Shown here piece by piece: positions 1 through 5,305 of a stretch of 8,910 bases of DNA. The notes under the pieces were generated by a model. It had not been told where the DNA came from, ran no database searches, and worked only from the letters and a program-made list of their open reading frames with translations. The stretch lies in NCBI GenBank assembly GCA_025923175.1, contig JAICGL010000129.1:1-8910 (forward strand), read 5' to 3'. Each line of letters opens with the position of its first letter. Position 1 is the first letter of the stretch. Made by a program: the position numbers and the translations under genes. This DNA is from Acidimicrobiia bacterium (GTDB lineage Bacteria; Actinomycetota; Acidimicrobiia; IMCC26256; BP-133).

Positions 1-420
1 AAGAACCTCTCCTCGGAGCTGAACTTCTCCAAGGAGCACCGGGACATCAACATCCGCCGCATCGGCTTCGTGGCCTCCGAGATCACCAAGAACGGCGGCA
101 TCGCCATCTGCGCCCCGATCGCCCCCTACGACCAGACCCGCAAGGACGTGCGGTCCATGATTGAGGAAGGCGGCGGCTTCATCCTCGCCCACGTCGCGAC
201 GTCGCTCGAGGAGTGCGAAGCCCGCGACCGCAAGGGCTTCTACGCCAAGGCCCGCGCCGGGATCATCAAGGAGTTCACCGGCATCTCCGACCCCTACGAA
301 GAGCCGGCCGACGCCGAACTGGTGATCCAGACGGAAGAGCTCACCGCCGAAGAAGCGGCGCACGAGATCATCCTCTTCCTCGAGCGCGAGGGCTACATCG
401 GCCCCGAAGCCGACAACTAG
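1..420 (+). CDS. cysC: Adenylylsulfate (APS) kinase, C-terminal part; probably the end of a bifunctional Sat-CysC protein
   Basis: APS kinase phosphorylates adenylyl sulfate with ATP to give PAPS in cytoplasmic sulfate assimilation. The frame is open from the first base, so the 5' end lies outside the window; 139 residues are visible. Family motifs seen in order are LNFSKEHRDINIRRIGFVA (the FS..HR..NIRRIG substrate-binding block), CAPIAPYDQTRKDVR (the ISPY..xR block), then ECEARDRKGFYAKARAG and IKEFTGISDPYEEP (the CE.RD.KG.Y.KAR and FTGI..PYE blocks). The Walker A loop must lie upstream and is not seen. The wording of the C-terminal half resembles the kinase domain of fused sulfate adenylyltransferase/APS kinase proteins, but the fusion itself cannot be verified here. 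The gene ends in TAG and is followed 14 nt later by a strong hairpin. The family assignment is firm; the fusion is an inference. Confidence 0.93.
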   Translation, partial: KNLSSELNFSKEHRDINIRRIGFVASEITKNGGIAICAPIAPYDQTRKDVRSMIEEGGGFILAHVATSLEECEARDRKGFYAKARAGIIKEFTGISDPYEEPADAELVIQTEELTAEEAAHEIILFLEREGYIGPEADN

Positions 421-434
421 TAGCAGTTCGTGCG

Positions 435-470
435 CAGAGGGGCTCGGCCGGTTTCGGTCGGGCCCCTCTG
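435..470 (+). terminator. Hairpin terminator after the APS kinase gene
   Basis: CAGAGGGGC (435-443) pairs perfectly with GCCCCTCTG (462-470). The stem continues inward through two G·U wobbles to a GTTT loop (451-454), giving about 16 pairs. No T-run follows, which is common for hairpin terminators in GC-rich actinobacteria. It starts 14 nt after the stop codon. Confidence 0.75.
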
Positions 471-497
471 ACGCGTTCGGCCCGGCGGAGGTCGGGC

Positions 498-585
498 ATG
501 GGTCCCAACTCCTCCAGATTCGCATCGCAGTTGCGGCGCCGGGGGCGCCGCAAGCTGCTCGCTCATAGTCGGAGTTGTGACCCAT
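498..585 (+). repeat. Structured repeat element, copy 1 (long form), upstream of the methyltransferase
   Basis: The left arm 498-512 pairs with 571-585 over 15 positions, with one C·T mismatch at 505/578. Inside it a second hairpin is formed by TTGCGGCGCC (531-540) and GGCGCCGCAA (544-553) with a GGG loop, extended by GCAG/CTGC past one bulged G. Bases 495-524 match 1748-1719 on the opposite strand at 26 of 30 positions, including the identical 16-mer CTCCTCCAGATTCGCA. The right end GTGACCCAT (577-585) matches GTGACCCAC (1715-1707). Copy 1 carries about 50 extra nt, the inner hairpin, that copy 2 lacks. In this orientation both copies lie 5' of a gene on the same strand. Whether it acts as RNA or DNA is not settled. 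Confidence 0.7.
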
Positions 586-586
586 C

Positions 587-679
587 GCCCGTCCTCCGCT
601 ACAGGGTGTCTAAAACCACCCACGGTCTTGTTTCTGTTTGTGGTGGTGCCCGGAGGACGTGCCTGGCGGCCCGTCCTCC
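587..679 (+). promoter_or_regulatory. Possible mutually exclusive hairpins in the methyltransferase leader
   Basis: Segment A, CGTCCTCCG (590-598), is perfectly complementary to segment B, CGGAGGACG (651-659). Segment C, CGTCCTCC (672-679), is perfectly complementary to 652-659 of the same segment B. A and C belong to an 11-base direct repeat, GCCCGTCCTCC (587-597 and 669-679). B can therefore pair with A or with C but not both. C ends 24 nt before the proposed GTG start at 704. The complementarity is seen; a regulatory switch is an inference. Confidence 0.35.
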
Positions 680-703
680 TCGGTGGGTGGTAGACCGGCC
701 GGC

Positions 704-1327
704 GTGAGCACTTACGACCGGGACTTCTGGGAGGGGCGCTGGGCGCAGGCGCTGCGCGAGCACGGGGATCAGGTCTCGCAGCGACCGCCGAATGCGCAAC
801 TGACCGCCGAGGTCGGCGATCTGCGTCCCGGGCGCGCGCTTGATGCGGGGTGCGGGCATGGGTCCGAGACGCTCTGGCTCGCTGCGCGTGGTTGGCGGGT
901 CACGGCGGTTGACTTCGCTGCGACGGCGCTTGCACATGCACGGACGATGGCGGGCGCCATGGGGGCGGATGTCGCCAAGCGCGTCGAGTGGGTCGAGGCG
1001 GATCTCGGGACCTGGGCGCCGGAGCGAGACGCGTACGACCTCGTCGTCTGCCTGTATGTCCATGTGGCCGGATCGGTTGAGGAGATGGTGCAACGGATGG
1101 CGACGGGCGTCGCTCCCGGAGGGACTTTGTTCATGGTCGGCCATCGCCCGATCGACCCGGCCACCGGAGCGGCGACCGCTTCCGCCGGCCAGGTACAGGT
1201 CTCCGTCGAAGAGGCGCGCGCCGCCCTCGATCCCGACCTATGGAACCTGGTCGTCGCCGAAGACCGCCCTCGAACTCAAGCGGGAACCGGTGTCGATGCC
1301 GTGATCCGGGCCCAGCGCCGCCCCTAG
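704..1327 (+). CDS. Class I SAM-dependent methyltransferase, substrate unknown
   Basis: A 207-residue soluble protein with a Rossmann-type methyltransferase fold. Motif I is LDAGCGHGS (residues 47-54), the glycine-rich SAM-binding loop. An acidic residue, D70 in VTAVD, ends strand 2, where SAM ribose hydroxyls bind. EADL (98-101) and DLVVCLYVHV (112-121) match the later core strands, and VAPGGTLFMVGH (136-147) is the usual post-motif III segment. Length and motifs fit the Methyltransf_25/TehB-like group; the substrate cannot be read from sequence. The GTG start at 704 was chosen because the protein then opens with STYDRDFWEGRW, typical of the family. An in-frame TTG at 638 would add an unconserved Pro/Gly-rich leader. 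No clear Shine-Dalgarno is present. The upstream 200 nt is unusually rich in secondary structure. Confidence 0.85.
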   Translation: MSTYDRDFWEGRWAQALREHGDQVSQRPPNAQLTAEVGDLRPGRALDAGCGHGSETLWLAARGWRVTAVDFAATALAHARTMAGAMGADVAKRVEWVEADLGTWAPERDAYDLVVCLYVHVAGSVEEMVQRMATGVAPGGTLFMVGHRPIDPATGAATASAGQVQVSVEEARAALDPDLWNLVVAEDRPRTQAGTGVDAVIRAQRRP

Positions 1328-1602
1328 GCGCCGGCCTGGACGCTGTGGCCGCAGGGCAGGAGCTGCCACGGCCCGTCCGGCGCGGCGCGGATCCCCGTGG
1401 GACTGATGCCACACGCTTCGCACAGCACCGGCTCGTTCTCCCGCTCGATGCTGGCGGCATAGCGCTCGAGCACTGCGGCCGCTCTCCTGAGTTCGGCCAC
1501 CGGGTGCTCCGTCGCCGAGAGCGACAGCGCAGTACTCCCGTCGGCGTCCAGGGTCACCGTGATCACAGTCGCTGGTTCGTCCTCCACCCCCCACCCCGTC
1601 AT
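1324..1602 (-). CDS. Small hypothetical protein with a CxxC...CxH motif
   Basis: A 92-residue protein that I do not recognise. An N-terminal beta-rich part (ATVITVTLDADGSTALSLSA) is followed by a helix (HPVAELRRAAAVLERYAASI). A C-terminal segment contains C61-x2-C64 and C84-x-H86, compatible with a zinc-binding knuckle. It has an ATG start with a purine-rich GGGGGCGCCAGG just before it, and no membrane segment or signal peptide. Its TAG stop overlaps the TAG stop of the convergent methyltransferase within a palindromic CTAG (1324-1327), leaving no space between the genes. Its leader carries copy 2 of the structured repeat and a 20-bp hairpin. It is short, so existence as a gene is probable rather than certain; the ordered composition and paired Cys/His argue for it. 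Confidence 0.6.
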   Translation of the reverse strand: MTGWGVEDEPATVITVTLDADGSTALSLSATEHPVAELRRAAAVLERYAASIERENEPVLCEACGISPTGIRAAPDGPWQLLPCGHSVQAGA

Positions 1603-1650
1603 CCTGGCGCCCCCGGCGAGCCACCGGCACGTCCGGGTGCACTCGATCGA

Positions 1651-1699
1651 ACGTTGGAGTCGAGATCGACCATACAGACGTCGATTTCGACTCCAACGT
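1651..1699. repeat. 20-bp near-perfect inverted repeat (long hairpin)
   Basis: ACGTTGGAGTCGAGATCGAC (1651-1670) and GTCGATTTCGACTCCAACGT (1680-1699) pair over 20 positions, with one G·T pair at 1664/1686 and a 9-nt spacer (1671-1679). It lies about 50 nt upstream of the small minus-strand gene and 7 nt from copy 2 of the structured repeat. No T-run flanks either side, so a simple terminator is not obvious. It could be a hairpin in the leader RNA or a large operator. Confidence 0.7.
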
Positions 1700-1706
1700 C
1701 ATCATT

Positions 1707-1745
1707 GTGGGTCACGGCTGCGAATCTGGAGGAGCCGAGACCCAC
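1707..1745 (-). repeat. Structured repeat element, copy 2 (short form), upstream of the CxxC gene
   Basis: Read on the minus strand, GTGGGTC (1745-1739) pairs with GACCCAC (1713-1707). A T·T mismatch follows, then CGGCT/AGCCG, closing a 13-nt loop that contains the conserved CCTCCAGATTCGC. Relative to copy 1 the stem keeps its shape. The outer A-T pair becomes G-C, and two inner A-T pairs become G-C, each changed on both strands. The mismatch position stays pyrimidine·T. It sits in the minus-strand leader between the co-polymerase terminator and the CxxC gene. Confidence 0.7.
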
Positions 1746-1782
1746 GCCAGCCCCTCCGACCCGCCACCATCACGGTCGCGGC

Positions 1783-1811
1783 GAGGCCCGGTCGCAAACC
1801 GACCGGGCCTC
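1783..1811 (-). terminator. Hairpin terminator after the Wzz/CpsD-like gene
   Basis: GAGGCCCGGTCG (1783-1794) pairs perfectly with CGACCGGGCCTC (1800-1811), giving 12 bp around a 5-nt loop. It lies 32 nt beyond the stop codon of the minus-strand co-polymerase gene. No T-run follows on the minus strand. Confidence 0.75.
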
Positions 1812-1843
1812 AGAAGCCGTACTGCTTGGTGGTGTGGGTGAAA

Positions 1844-3367
1844 TTAGCGAGAGGTGACGGCGTTGCTCATCACTGCGCCGACGACCTGGCCGCCGACCTG
1901 CTCGAACTGGATCCGGACCTGCTCGACCTCGTCGCGGTCGGTGTGCTTGGCGTCGGCCACCACGAGGATGCCGTCGACGAGCGGAGCGAGGGCGAGGCAG
2001 TCGGAGGCGTTCAGGGCAGCCGGGGCTTCGATGATCACGAAGTCGGCCACCTTGCGGCGCTCGGCGAGGAGCTCCCGCATCAGGTCGGACTGGAGCAGCT
2101 CGGCGGGCTGGGCGGGCACCGGGCCCGAACCGAACACCCAGAGGCGCTCGAGACCGGCCGGCTCCTGCACGGCCTCCCACGGCGGCATCTCGCCGGCGAG
2201 GACGTTGGAGAGACCACGCTCGTTGTCGAGCCCGAAGTACTGGTGGACCTTGGAGCCCCGCAGGTCGGCCGAGAGGAGCACGACCCGCTTCCCGACCTGG
2301 GCCAGGGAGACGGCCAGGTTGGCGGCGATGGCGGTCTTGCCGTCTTCGCCGGTGGGGGAGGCGACCATGATCGTCTTCAGGCCCTGGCGCTCGGCCATGA
2401 CCAGCATGCGGGTCCGCAGAGCCCGGTAGGCCTCGGAGGCGGGGCTGTTCGGGTGCTGCATGGTGACCAGCGTCGGAGCGGTGCGGCCGTTGCGCCGGGT
2501 GCGGGGCACCGTGGCGAGGACCGGAGCCCGGAGGTACTCCTCCAGGTCGACCCGACCCCGGAGCCGGTTGTCGACCCGGTCCCGACCGAAGGCGACCAGC
2601 AGGCCGAGGAAGAGGCCGAAGAAGGAGCCGAGGATGGCGTTCGTCTTGGGCCGGGGGCTGGCCGGCGTGCCGGGGCGGTTAGCGGCGCTGAGCACGGCGC
2701 CGGGGTCGTTGACGTTCAGCTTGGCCATGTCGGCCAGAACCTGGCGGTACGGAGAGCCCTGTTCCTGCAGGCTGCGCAGTGTCGACTCGGCCTCGGCCTG
2801 GGCCGGGCTGGCGACGGGGGCCACGGCCAGACGCTTGGTGGCCTCCACGATCTGAGCGTTGATCGGGTTGAGCGCAGCGTTGGCATTGGCGATGCGGGCG
2901 TCGCGGTTCTTGGTCGCGTCCGCCGTCTTGTACTGCAGGTAGGCGTCGGCGAAGGCCTGCGAGCAGGTCTGGGCGCCGAGCTTCGTCTTGTCGCTGCAGG
3001 CGATGTCGAGGAACTGCGTGGTACCCACCACGCTGACCGTCACCTTCTTCTGGAGGGCGGTGACGGGGGCGGTCGACTTCATCCGCTCCTTGGCGAGGCT
3101 CGCGACGTCGATCGACGTGGCGATGTCGCGCTCGGTCCCCATGACGATCAAGCGGTCAACGTTCGGAGGGGCGACGTCGGCCGTGATCGGCCGGACGAGC
3201 ACCTTGGCGTGCGAGACGTAAGACGGCTTCGCCACGGCGACGGAGTAGAACAGGGCCAGCGCCAGACCGGCGAGGGTCATGGCGGCAATCAAGAGCTTCC
3301 GGCGGCGGATGACCGAGATGTAGTCACCCATCTCCACGGAGGACTCCGATGAGATCCTTGTGCTCAC
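1844..3367 (-). CDS. Polysaccharide co-polymerase fused to a CpsD/BY-kinase-like domain, with degenerate catalytic motifs
   Basis: A 507-residue inner-membrane protein expected to set chain length or export of an exopolysaccharide. The Wzz domain comprises TM1 (about 25-46), an extracytoplasmic region rich in Ala and coiled-coil-like helix (about 130-215), and TM2 (244-260). The linker NSPASEAYRALRTRM (307-321) is the usual signature before a CpsD kinase domain. Walker A is SPTGEDGKT (337-345). In the Walker A' segment LLSADLR (364-370) Ser replaces the usual first Asp. In Walker B, VIIEAPA (444-450), Glu replaces Asp and Ala the second Pro. The C-terminus has no tyrosine cluster; the last Tyr is residue 377. 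Kinase activity is therefore doubtful. Start choice is uncertain: the longest frame begins with GTG at 3367, but GTG at 3337 has a GGAG six bases upstream, and an ATG lies at 3331. It diverges from a glycan hydrolase gene. Confidence 0.88.
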   Translation of the reverse strand: MSTRISSESSVEMGDYISVIRRRKLLIAAMTLAGLALALFYSVAVAKPSYVSHAKVLVRPITADVAPPNVDRLIVMGTERDIATSIDVASLAKERMKSTAPVTALQKKVTVSVVGTTQFLDIACSDKTKLGAQTCSQAFADAYLQYKTADATKNRDARIANANAALNPINAQIVEATKRLAVAPVASPAQAEAESTLRSLQEQGSPYRQVLADMAKLNVNDPGAVLSAANRPGTPASPRPKTNAILGSFFGLFLGLLVAFGRDRVDNRLRGRVDLEEYLRAPVLATVPRTRRNGRTAPTLVTMQHPNSPASEAYRALRTRMLVMAERQGLKTIMVASPTGEDGKTAIAANLAVSLAQVGKRVVLLSADLRGSKVHQYFGLDNERGLSNVLAGEMPPWEAVQEPAGLERLWVFGSGPVPAQPAELLQSDLMRELLAERRKVADFVIIEAPAALNASDCLALAPLVDGILVVADAKHTDRDEVEQVRIQFEQVGGQVVGAVMSNAVTSR

Positions 3368-3575
3368 GAGGGAAGTCGCTTTCTTTCGCTCCGGCGGGGG
3401 GTAAAGCCACTCCTCAGATCAACGGAGAAACAACCCGTCGATGACGAAGAACGGCCCGGCAAGAGCAGACTTCGCGACGGGCCCGCGCCACGTGTCTACC
3501 TCCGAAGTACGGTACCACGACAGTGACCAGATACCCAGTGGGCTCTTTGGGTCAAATGGTACGCGCTCCGGTGCA

Positions 3576-3613
3576 CAAAACGGTCGACCCGGACAAAACG
3601 GGTGTCAAAACGG
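3576..3613 (+). repeat. Three CAAAACGG direct repeats
   Basis: CAAAACGG occurs at 3576-3583, 3594-3601 and 3606-3613 (start-to-start spacing 18 and 12 bp). A related CAAATGG lies at 3553-3559. They are A-rich islands in a GC-rich background within the divergent intergenic region. A tandem regulator-binding site is possible but unproven. Confidence 0.4.
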
Positions 3614-3628
3614 CGGGAGACTGGCCCG

Positions 3629-3660
3629 GAAGTACTAGTACTTCGGTCGCTGACGCGACC
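3629..3660. promoter_or_regulatory. Perfect 16-bp palindrome followed by a 6-bp inverted repeat; candidate operator
   Basis: GAAGTACTAGTACTTC (3629-3644) is a perfect palindrome. It is immediately followed by GGTCGC-TGAC-GCGACC (3645-3660), a second inverted repeat. They lie 64-95 bp upstream of the GH26 start. A dimeric transcription factor is the simplest reading; no factor is encoded nearby in the window. Confidence 0.45.
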
Positions 3661-3710
3661 AAAAGTTGAGGTTGGCGACTGGTACCCTCAAAGGGTCCCG
3701 TCTCTGCCGT

Positions 3711-3715
3711 GGAGG
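3711..3715 (+). promoter_or_regulatory. Ribosome binding site deciding the GH26 start
   Basis: GGAGG lies 8 nt before the ATG at 3724. It favours that ATG over the in-frame GTG at 3709, which overlaps the site itself. Confidence 0.7.
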
Positions 3716-3723
3716 CCCGAGTC

Positions 3724-4776
3724 ATGTCGTCTGCAGCTCCCGGCCGACTCCGGGACTTCTTCTCTTCCCGAACCGGGATCGCCGTCGGCGTCATCGGTGT
3801 GCTCGGCCTCGCCGGCGCCACCGCCTTCGCCCTTCGGGGCGACGAGGAGAGCGACCTCGGGATCGTCCTCGACCCGACGACAACGACGACGGTCACCACT
3901 GCGCCGCCGCAGCCCGCCGGCGGCGTCCTCCTCGGGGCCAGCATCAGCTCGGAGATCCGGCACCCGGTGGCTGAGAAGGCGGCGGTCGAGGAACTGGAGC
4001 GGGCCATGGGCCGCAGCCTCGACATCCACCACAACTTCTACACGTTCGACGAGGCCTTCCCCACCGACGTCGAGCGTTCCGATCTGCAGGACGGCCGGAT
4101 CCCGATGATCAGCTGGAACGGCCGGGGCGTCACCACCAGAGCCATCGCCGCCGGCCGTTACGACGACCTCATCAGGCAGCGCGCCCGCGACACCAAGGCG
4201 CTCGGCCAGCCGGTCCTCGTCCGCTGGTTCTGGGAGATGGACGGCAAGAAGAAGGCCGAGTGGGCGGGCACACCCGACCAGTACGTGGCCGCCTGGAAGC
4301 ACATCGTCGGGATCTTCCGCACCGAAGGGGCCGACAACGTCCGCTGGGTGTGGTGCCCCAACGCTTCGGCCTTCAACGACGGCGAGGCCCAGGCGTTCTA
4401 TCCCGGCCCTGATTTCGTCGACTGGGTCTGCGGAGATGGATACAACTGGGCCCCCGGCCGGGCCGGCGACGAGTACCGCTCCTTCAGCGAGATCTTCAGC
4501 GGCTTCTACTTTTGGGCGGCACAGCAGAACAAGCCGATCATGGTGGGCGAGTTCGGCGTGCAGGAGCGCAAAGCGGGCGAGAAAGCCGAGTGGATCAATG
4601 CCACCCGCGAGGCGATCAAAACGGACTTTCCGCAGATGAAGGCGATCGTCTATTTCAGCGCCAACAAGGATTACGATTGGCGGTTGACCACGTCAGAATC
4701 CGCCCTTACGGCCTTCCGCCAAATGGCGGATGACCCCTGGTTCAACCTGGGAGCGAACCGCCGCCTGCCGGAGTAG
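3724..4776 (+). CDS. Membrane-anchored glycoside hydrolase, GH26 (beta-mannanase-like)
   Basis: A 350-residue protein with a short cytoplasmic N-terminus, one hydrophobic segment (about 18-37, GIAVGVIGVLGLAGATAFAL), a Thr/Pro linker (51-64) and an extracytoplasmic catalytic domain (about 68-340). GH26 hallmarks are VLVRWFWEMDG (164-174) with E171 as the likely acid/base, KPIMVGEFGV (270-279) with E276 as the likely nucleophile, PMISWNG (127-133) and VRWVWCPN (206-213). Family members cleave beta-mannan and related beta-glycans; the substrate here is not determinable. Divergence from an exopolysaccharide co-polymerase suggests trimming or release of the cell's own polysaccharide rather than nutrient breakdown. 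The ATG at 3724 was chosen because of the GGAGG 8 nt upstream. The hydrophobic segment lacks an obvious signal-peptidase site and is followed by an acidic stretch, so a signal anchor is more likely than a cleaved signal. Confidence 0.85.
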   Translation: MSSAAPGRLRDFFSSRTGIAVGVIGVLGLAGATAFALRGDEESDLGIVLDPTTTTTVTTAPPQPAGGVLLGASISSEIRHPVAEKAAVEELERAMGRSLDIHHNFYTFDEAFPTDVERSDLQDGRIPMISWNGRGVTTRAIAAGRYDDLIRQRARDTKALGQPVLVRWFWEMDGKKKAEWAGTPDQYVAAWKHIVGIFRTEGADNVRWVWCPNASAFNDGEAQAFYPGPDFVDWVCGDGYNWAPGRAGDEYRSFSEIFSGFYFWAAQQNKPIMVGEFGVQERKAGEKAEWINATREAIKTDFPQMKAIVYFSANKDYDWRLTTSESALTAFRQMADDPWFNLGANRRLPE

Positions 4777-4781
4777 CCGGG

Positions 4782-4799
4782 GCGGCGCTGCGGCGCCGC
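4782..4799 (+). terminator. Possible short hairpin terminator after the GH26 gene
   Basis: GCGGCGC (4782-4788) pairs with GCGCCGC (4793-4799) around a TGCG loop, five nt after the stop codon. It has no T-run and the background is GC-rich, so support is moderate. Confidence 0.4.
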
Positions 4800-4827
4800 T
4801 ACGGTGCGGTGGACGCTGCGCCTGGAG

Positions 4828-4870
4828 GCCTCGGGCCGCATTGTTGACTCCCGAGGCGCTGTGCGAGAAT
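4828..4870 (+). promoter_or_regulatory. Candidate promoter of the DUF3040 gene overlapped by an inverted repeat
   Basis: GCCTCGGG (4828-4835) and CCCGAGGC (4850-4857) form a perfect 8-bp inverted repeat with a 14-nt spacer. Within and after it are -35-like TTGTTG (4841-4846) or TTGACT (4844-4849) and -10-like GAGAAT (4865-4870). Spacing is 18 from TTGTTG and 15 from TTGACT. The repeat could be an operator or a second terminator arm of the preceding gene. The promoter boxes are only a fair match. Confidence 0.35.
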
Positions 4871-4915
4871 GAATCCTCAGGTAGGCCTTCAAACACCGTG
4901 CGGGAAGCGGAACCG

Positions 4916-5302
4916 ATGCCCCTTTCGGAAGACGAGCAGAGAATCCTCGACCAGATCGAAGCGCAGTTCTACGCCAACGATCCTCAGTTGGCGCAGCAGG
5001 TCTCGGAGACGACGCTCTACCGTCACGCCTCCCGGAACATCAAGTGGGCCGCGACGGGCTTCGTCCTCGGGTTCGTCGTCCTGGTGACGTCCTTCGCCTC
5101 GAACCTGTTCATGGGTTTCGTCGGGTTCCTGGCCATGCTCGGCTGCGCCTTCGTGGTCGTGAGCAACGTCAAGAAGATGGGGAAGGCGGGTCTCGAGAAC
5201 ATCACCGCCTCGGTGAAGGGCAAGCGGCTGAAGAGCATGTTCGGCGACGCCGGCAAGAACATCCGCAAGCCCTTCCGGAAAGACGACAACGCAGGTAGCT
5301 GA
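4916..5302 (+). CDS. DUF3040 family small membrane protein
   Basis: A 128-residue protein opening with MPLSEDEQRILDQIEAQFYANDPQLAQ, the characteristic N-terminus of the actinobacterial DUF3040 family (the first 20 residues carry the LSE.EQ..L..IE signature). Two adjacent hydrophobic segments (about 43-60 and 64-83) form a membrane hairpin. They are followed by a basic tail (Lys/Arg-rich from residue 86) likely facing the cytoplasm. The function of the family is unknown. The ATG at 4916 was chosen because it begins the conserved N-terminus; a purine-rich GGAAGCGGAA lies upstream. Its stop is only 3 nt from the stop of the convergent transglutaminase gene. DUF3040 genes are commonly seen near the MoxR/DUF58/transglutaminase group and the division cluster in actinobacteria, which fits here. 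Confidence 0.88.
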   Translation: MPLSEDEQRILDQIEAQFYANDPQLAQQVSETTLYRHASRNIKWAATGFVLGFVVLVTSFASNLFMGFVGFLAMLGCAFVVVSNVKKMGKAGLENITASVKGKRLKSMFGDAGKNIRKPFRKDDNAGS

Positions 5303-5305
5303 CAG

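Larger units (their letters stand above)
3368..3723. promoter_or_regulatory. Divergent control region between the co-polymerase and GH26 genes
   Basis: This 356-bp region has no convincing gene. It is less GC-rich than its surroundings and holds several short symmetric sequences and direct repeats, listed separately. The 9-mer CCGAAGTAC occurs at 3502-3510 and inverted at 3638-3646, the latter overlapping the edge of the palindrome. ACCCTCAAAGGGT (3684-3696) is a small hairpin just before the GH26 ribosome site. Both flanking genes must be transcribed from here, but I cannot assign -10/-35 boxes with confidence. Confidence 0.6.

Noticed and set aside
498..524. Reading the repeat element on the other strand as a ribosome site (GGAGGAG 9 nt before an ATG in copy 1)
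   Set aside because: Copy 2 has ACG instead of ATG at that point, so the ATG is not conserved, and the resulting copy 1 frame runs antisense through the terminator into the APS kinase gene.
213..707. 164-codon + strand frame running from the APS kinase gene into the methyltransferase leader
   Set aside because: It overlaps the true gene out of frame, is Arg/Pro-rich, and crosses a strong terminator and the structured repeat.
1707..1745. tRNA fragment or T-arm-like sequence (TTCGCA / CGAATC in the loop)
   Set aside because: No acceptor, anticodon or complete T-arm geometry can be built around it.
1559..3352. Long open frame of 597 codons on the + strand opposite the co-polymerase gene
   Set aside because: Its translation is low-complexity Gly/Asp/Arg/Val and mirrors the codon bias of the true minus-strand gene, which carries clear Wzz and CpsD signatures.
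3389..3427. Riboswitch-like CTCCG ... CGGAG stem with TAAAGCC, reminiscent of c-di-GMP aptamers
   Set aside because: Only a 5-bp closing stem; the required conserved core and tetraloop-receptor features of that class are not present.
3441..3638. 65-codon frame on the + strand with repeated Gln-Asn-Gly
   Set aside because: The repetition comes from the CAAAACGG boxes; there is no ribosome site and no recognisable fold, and it lies within the divergent control region.
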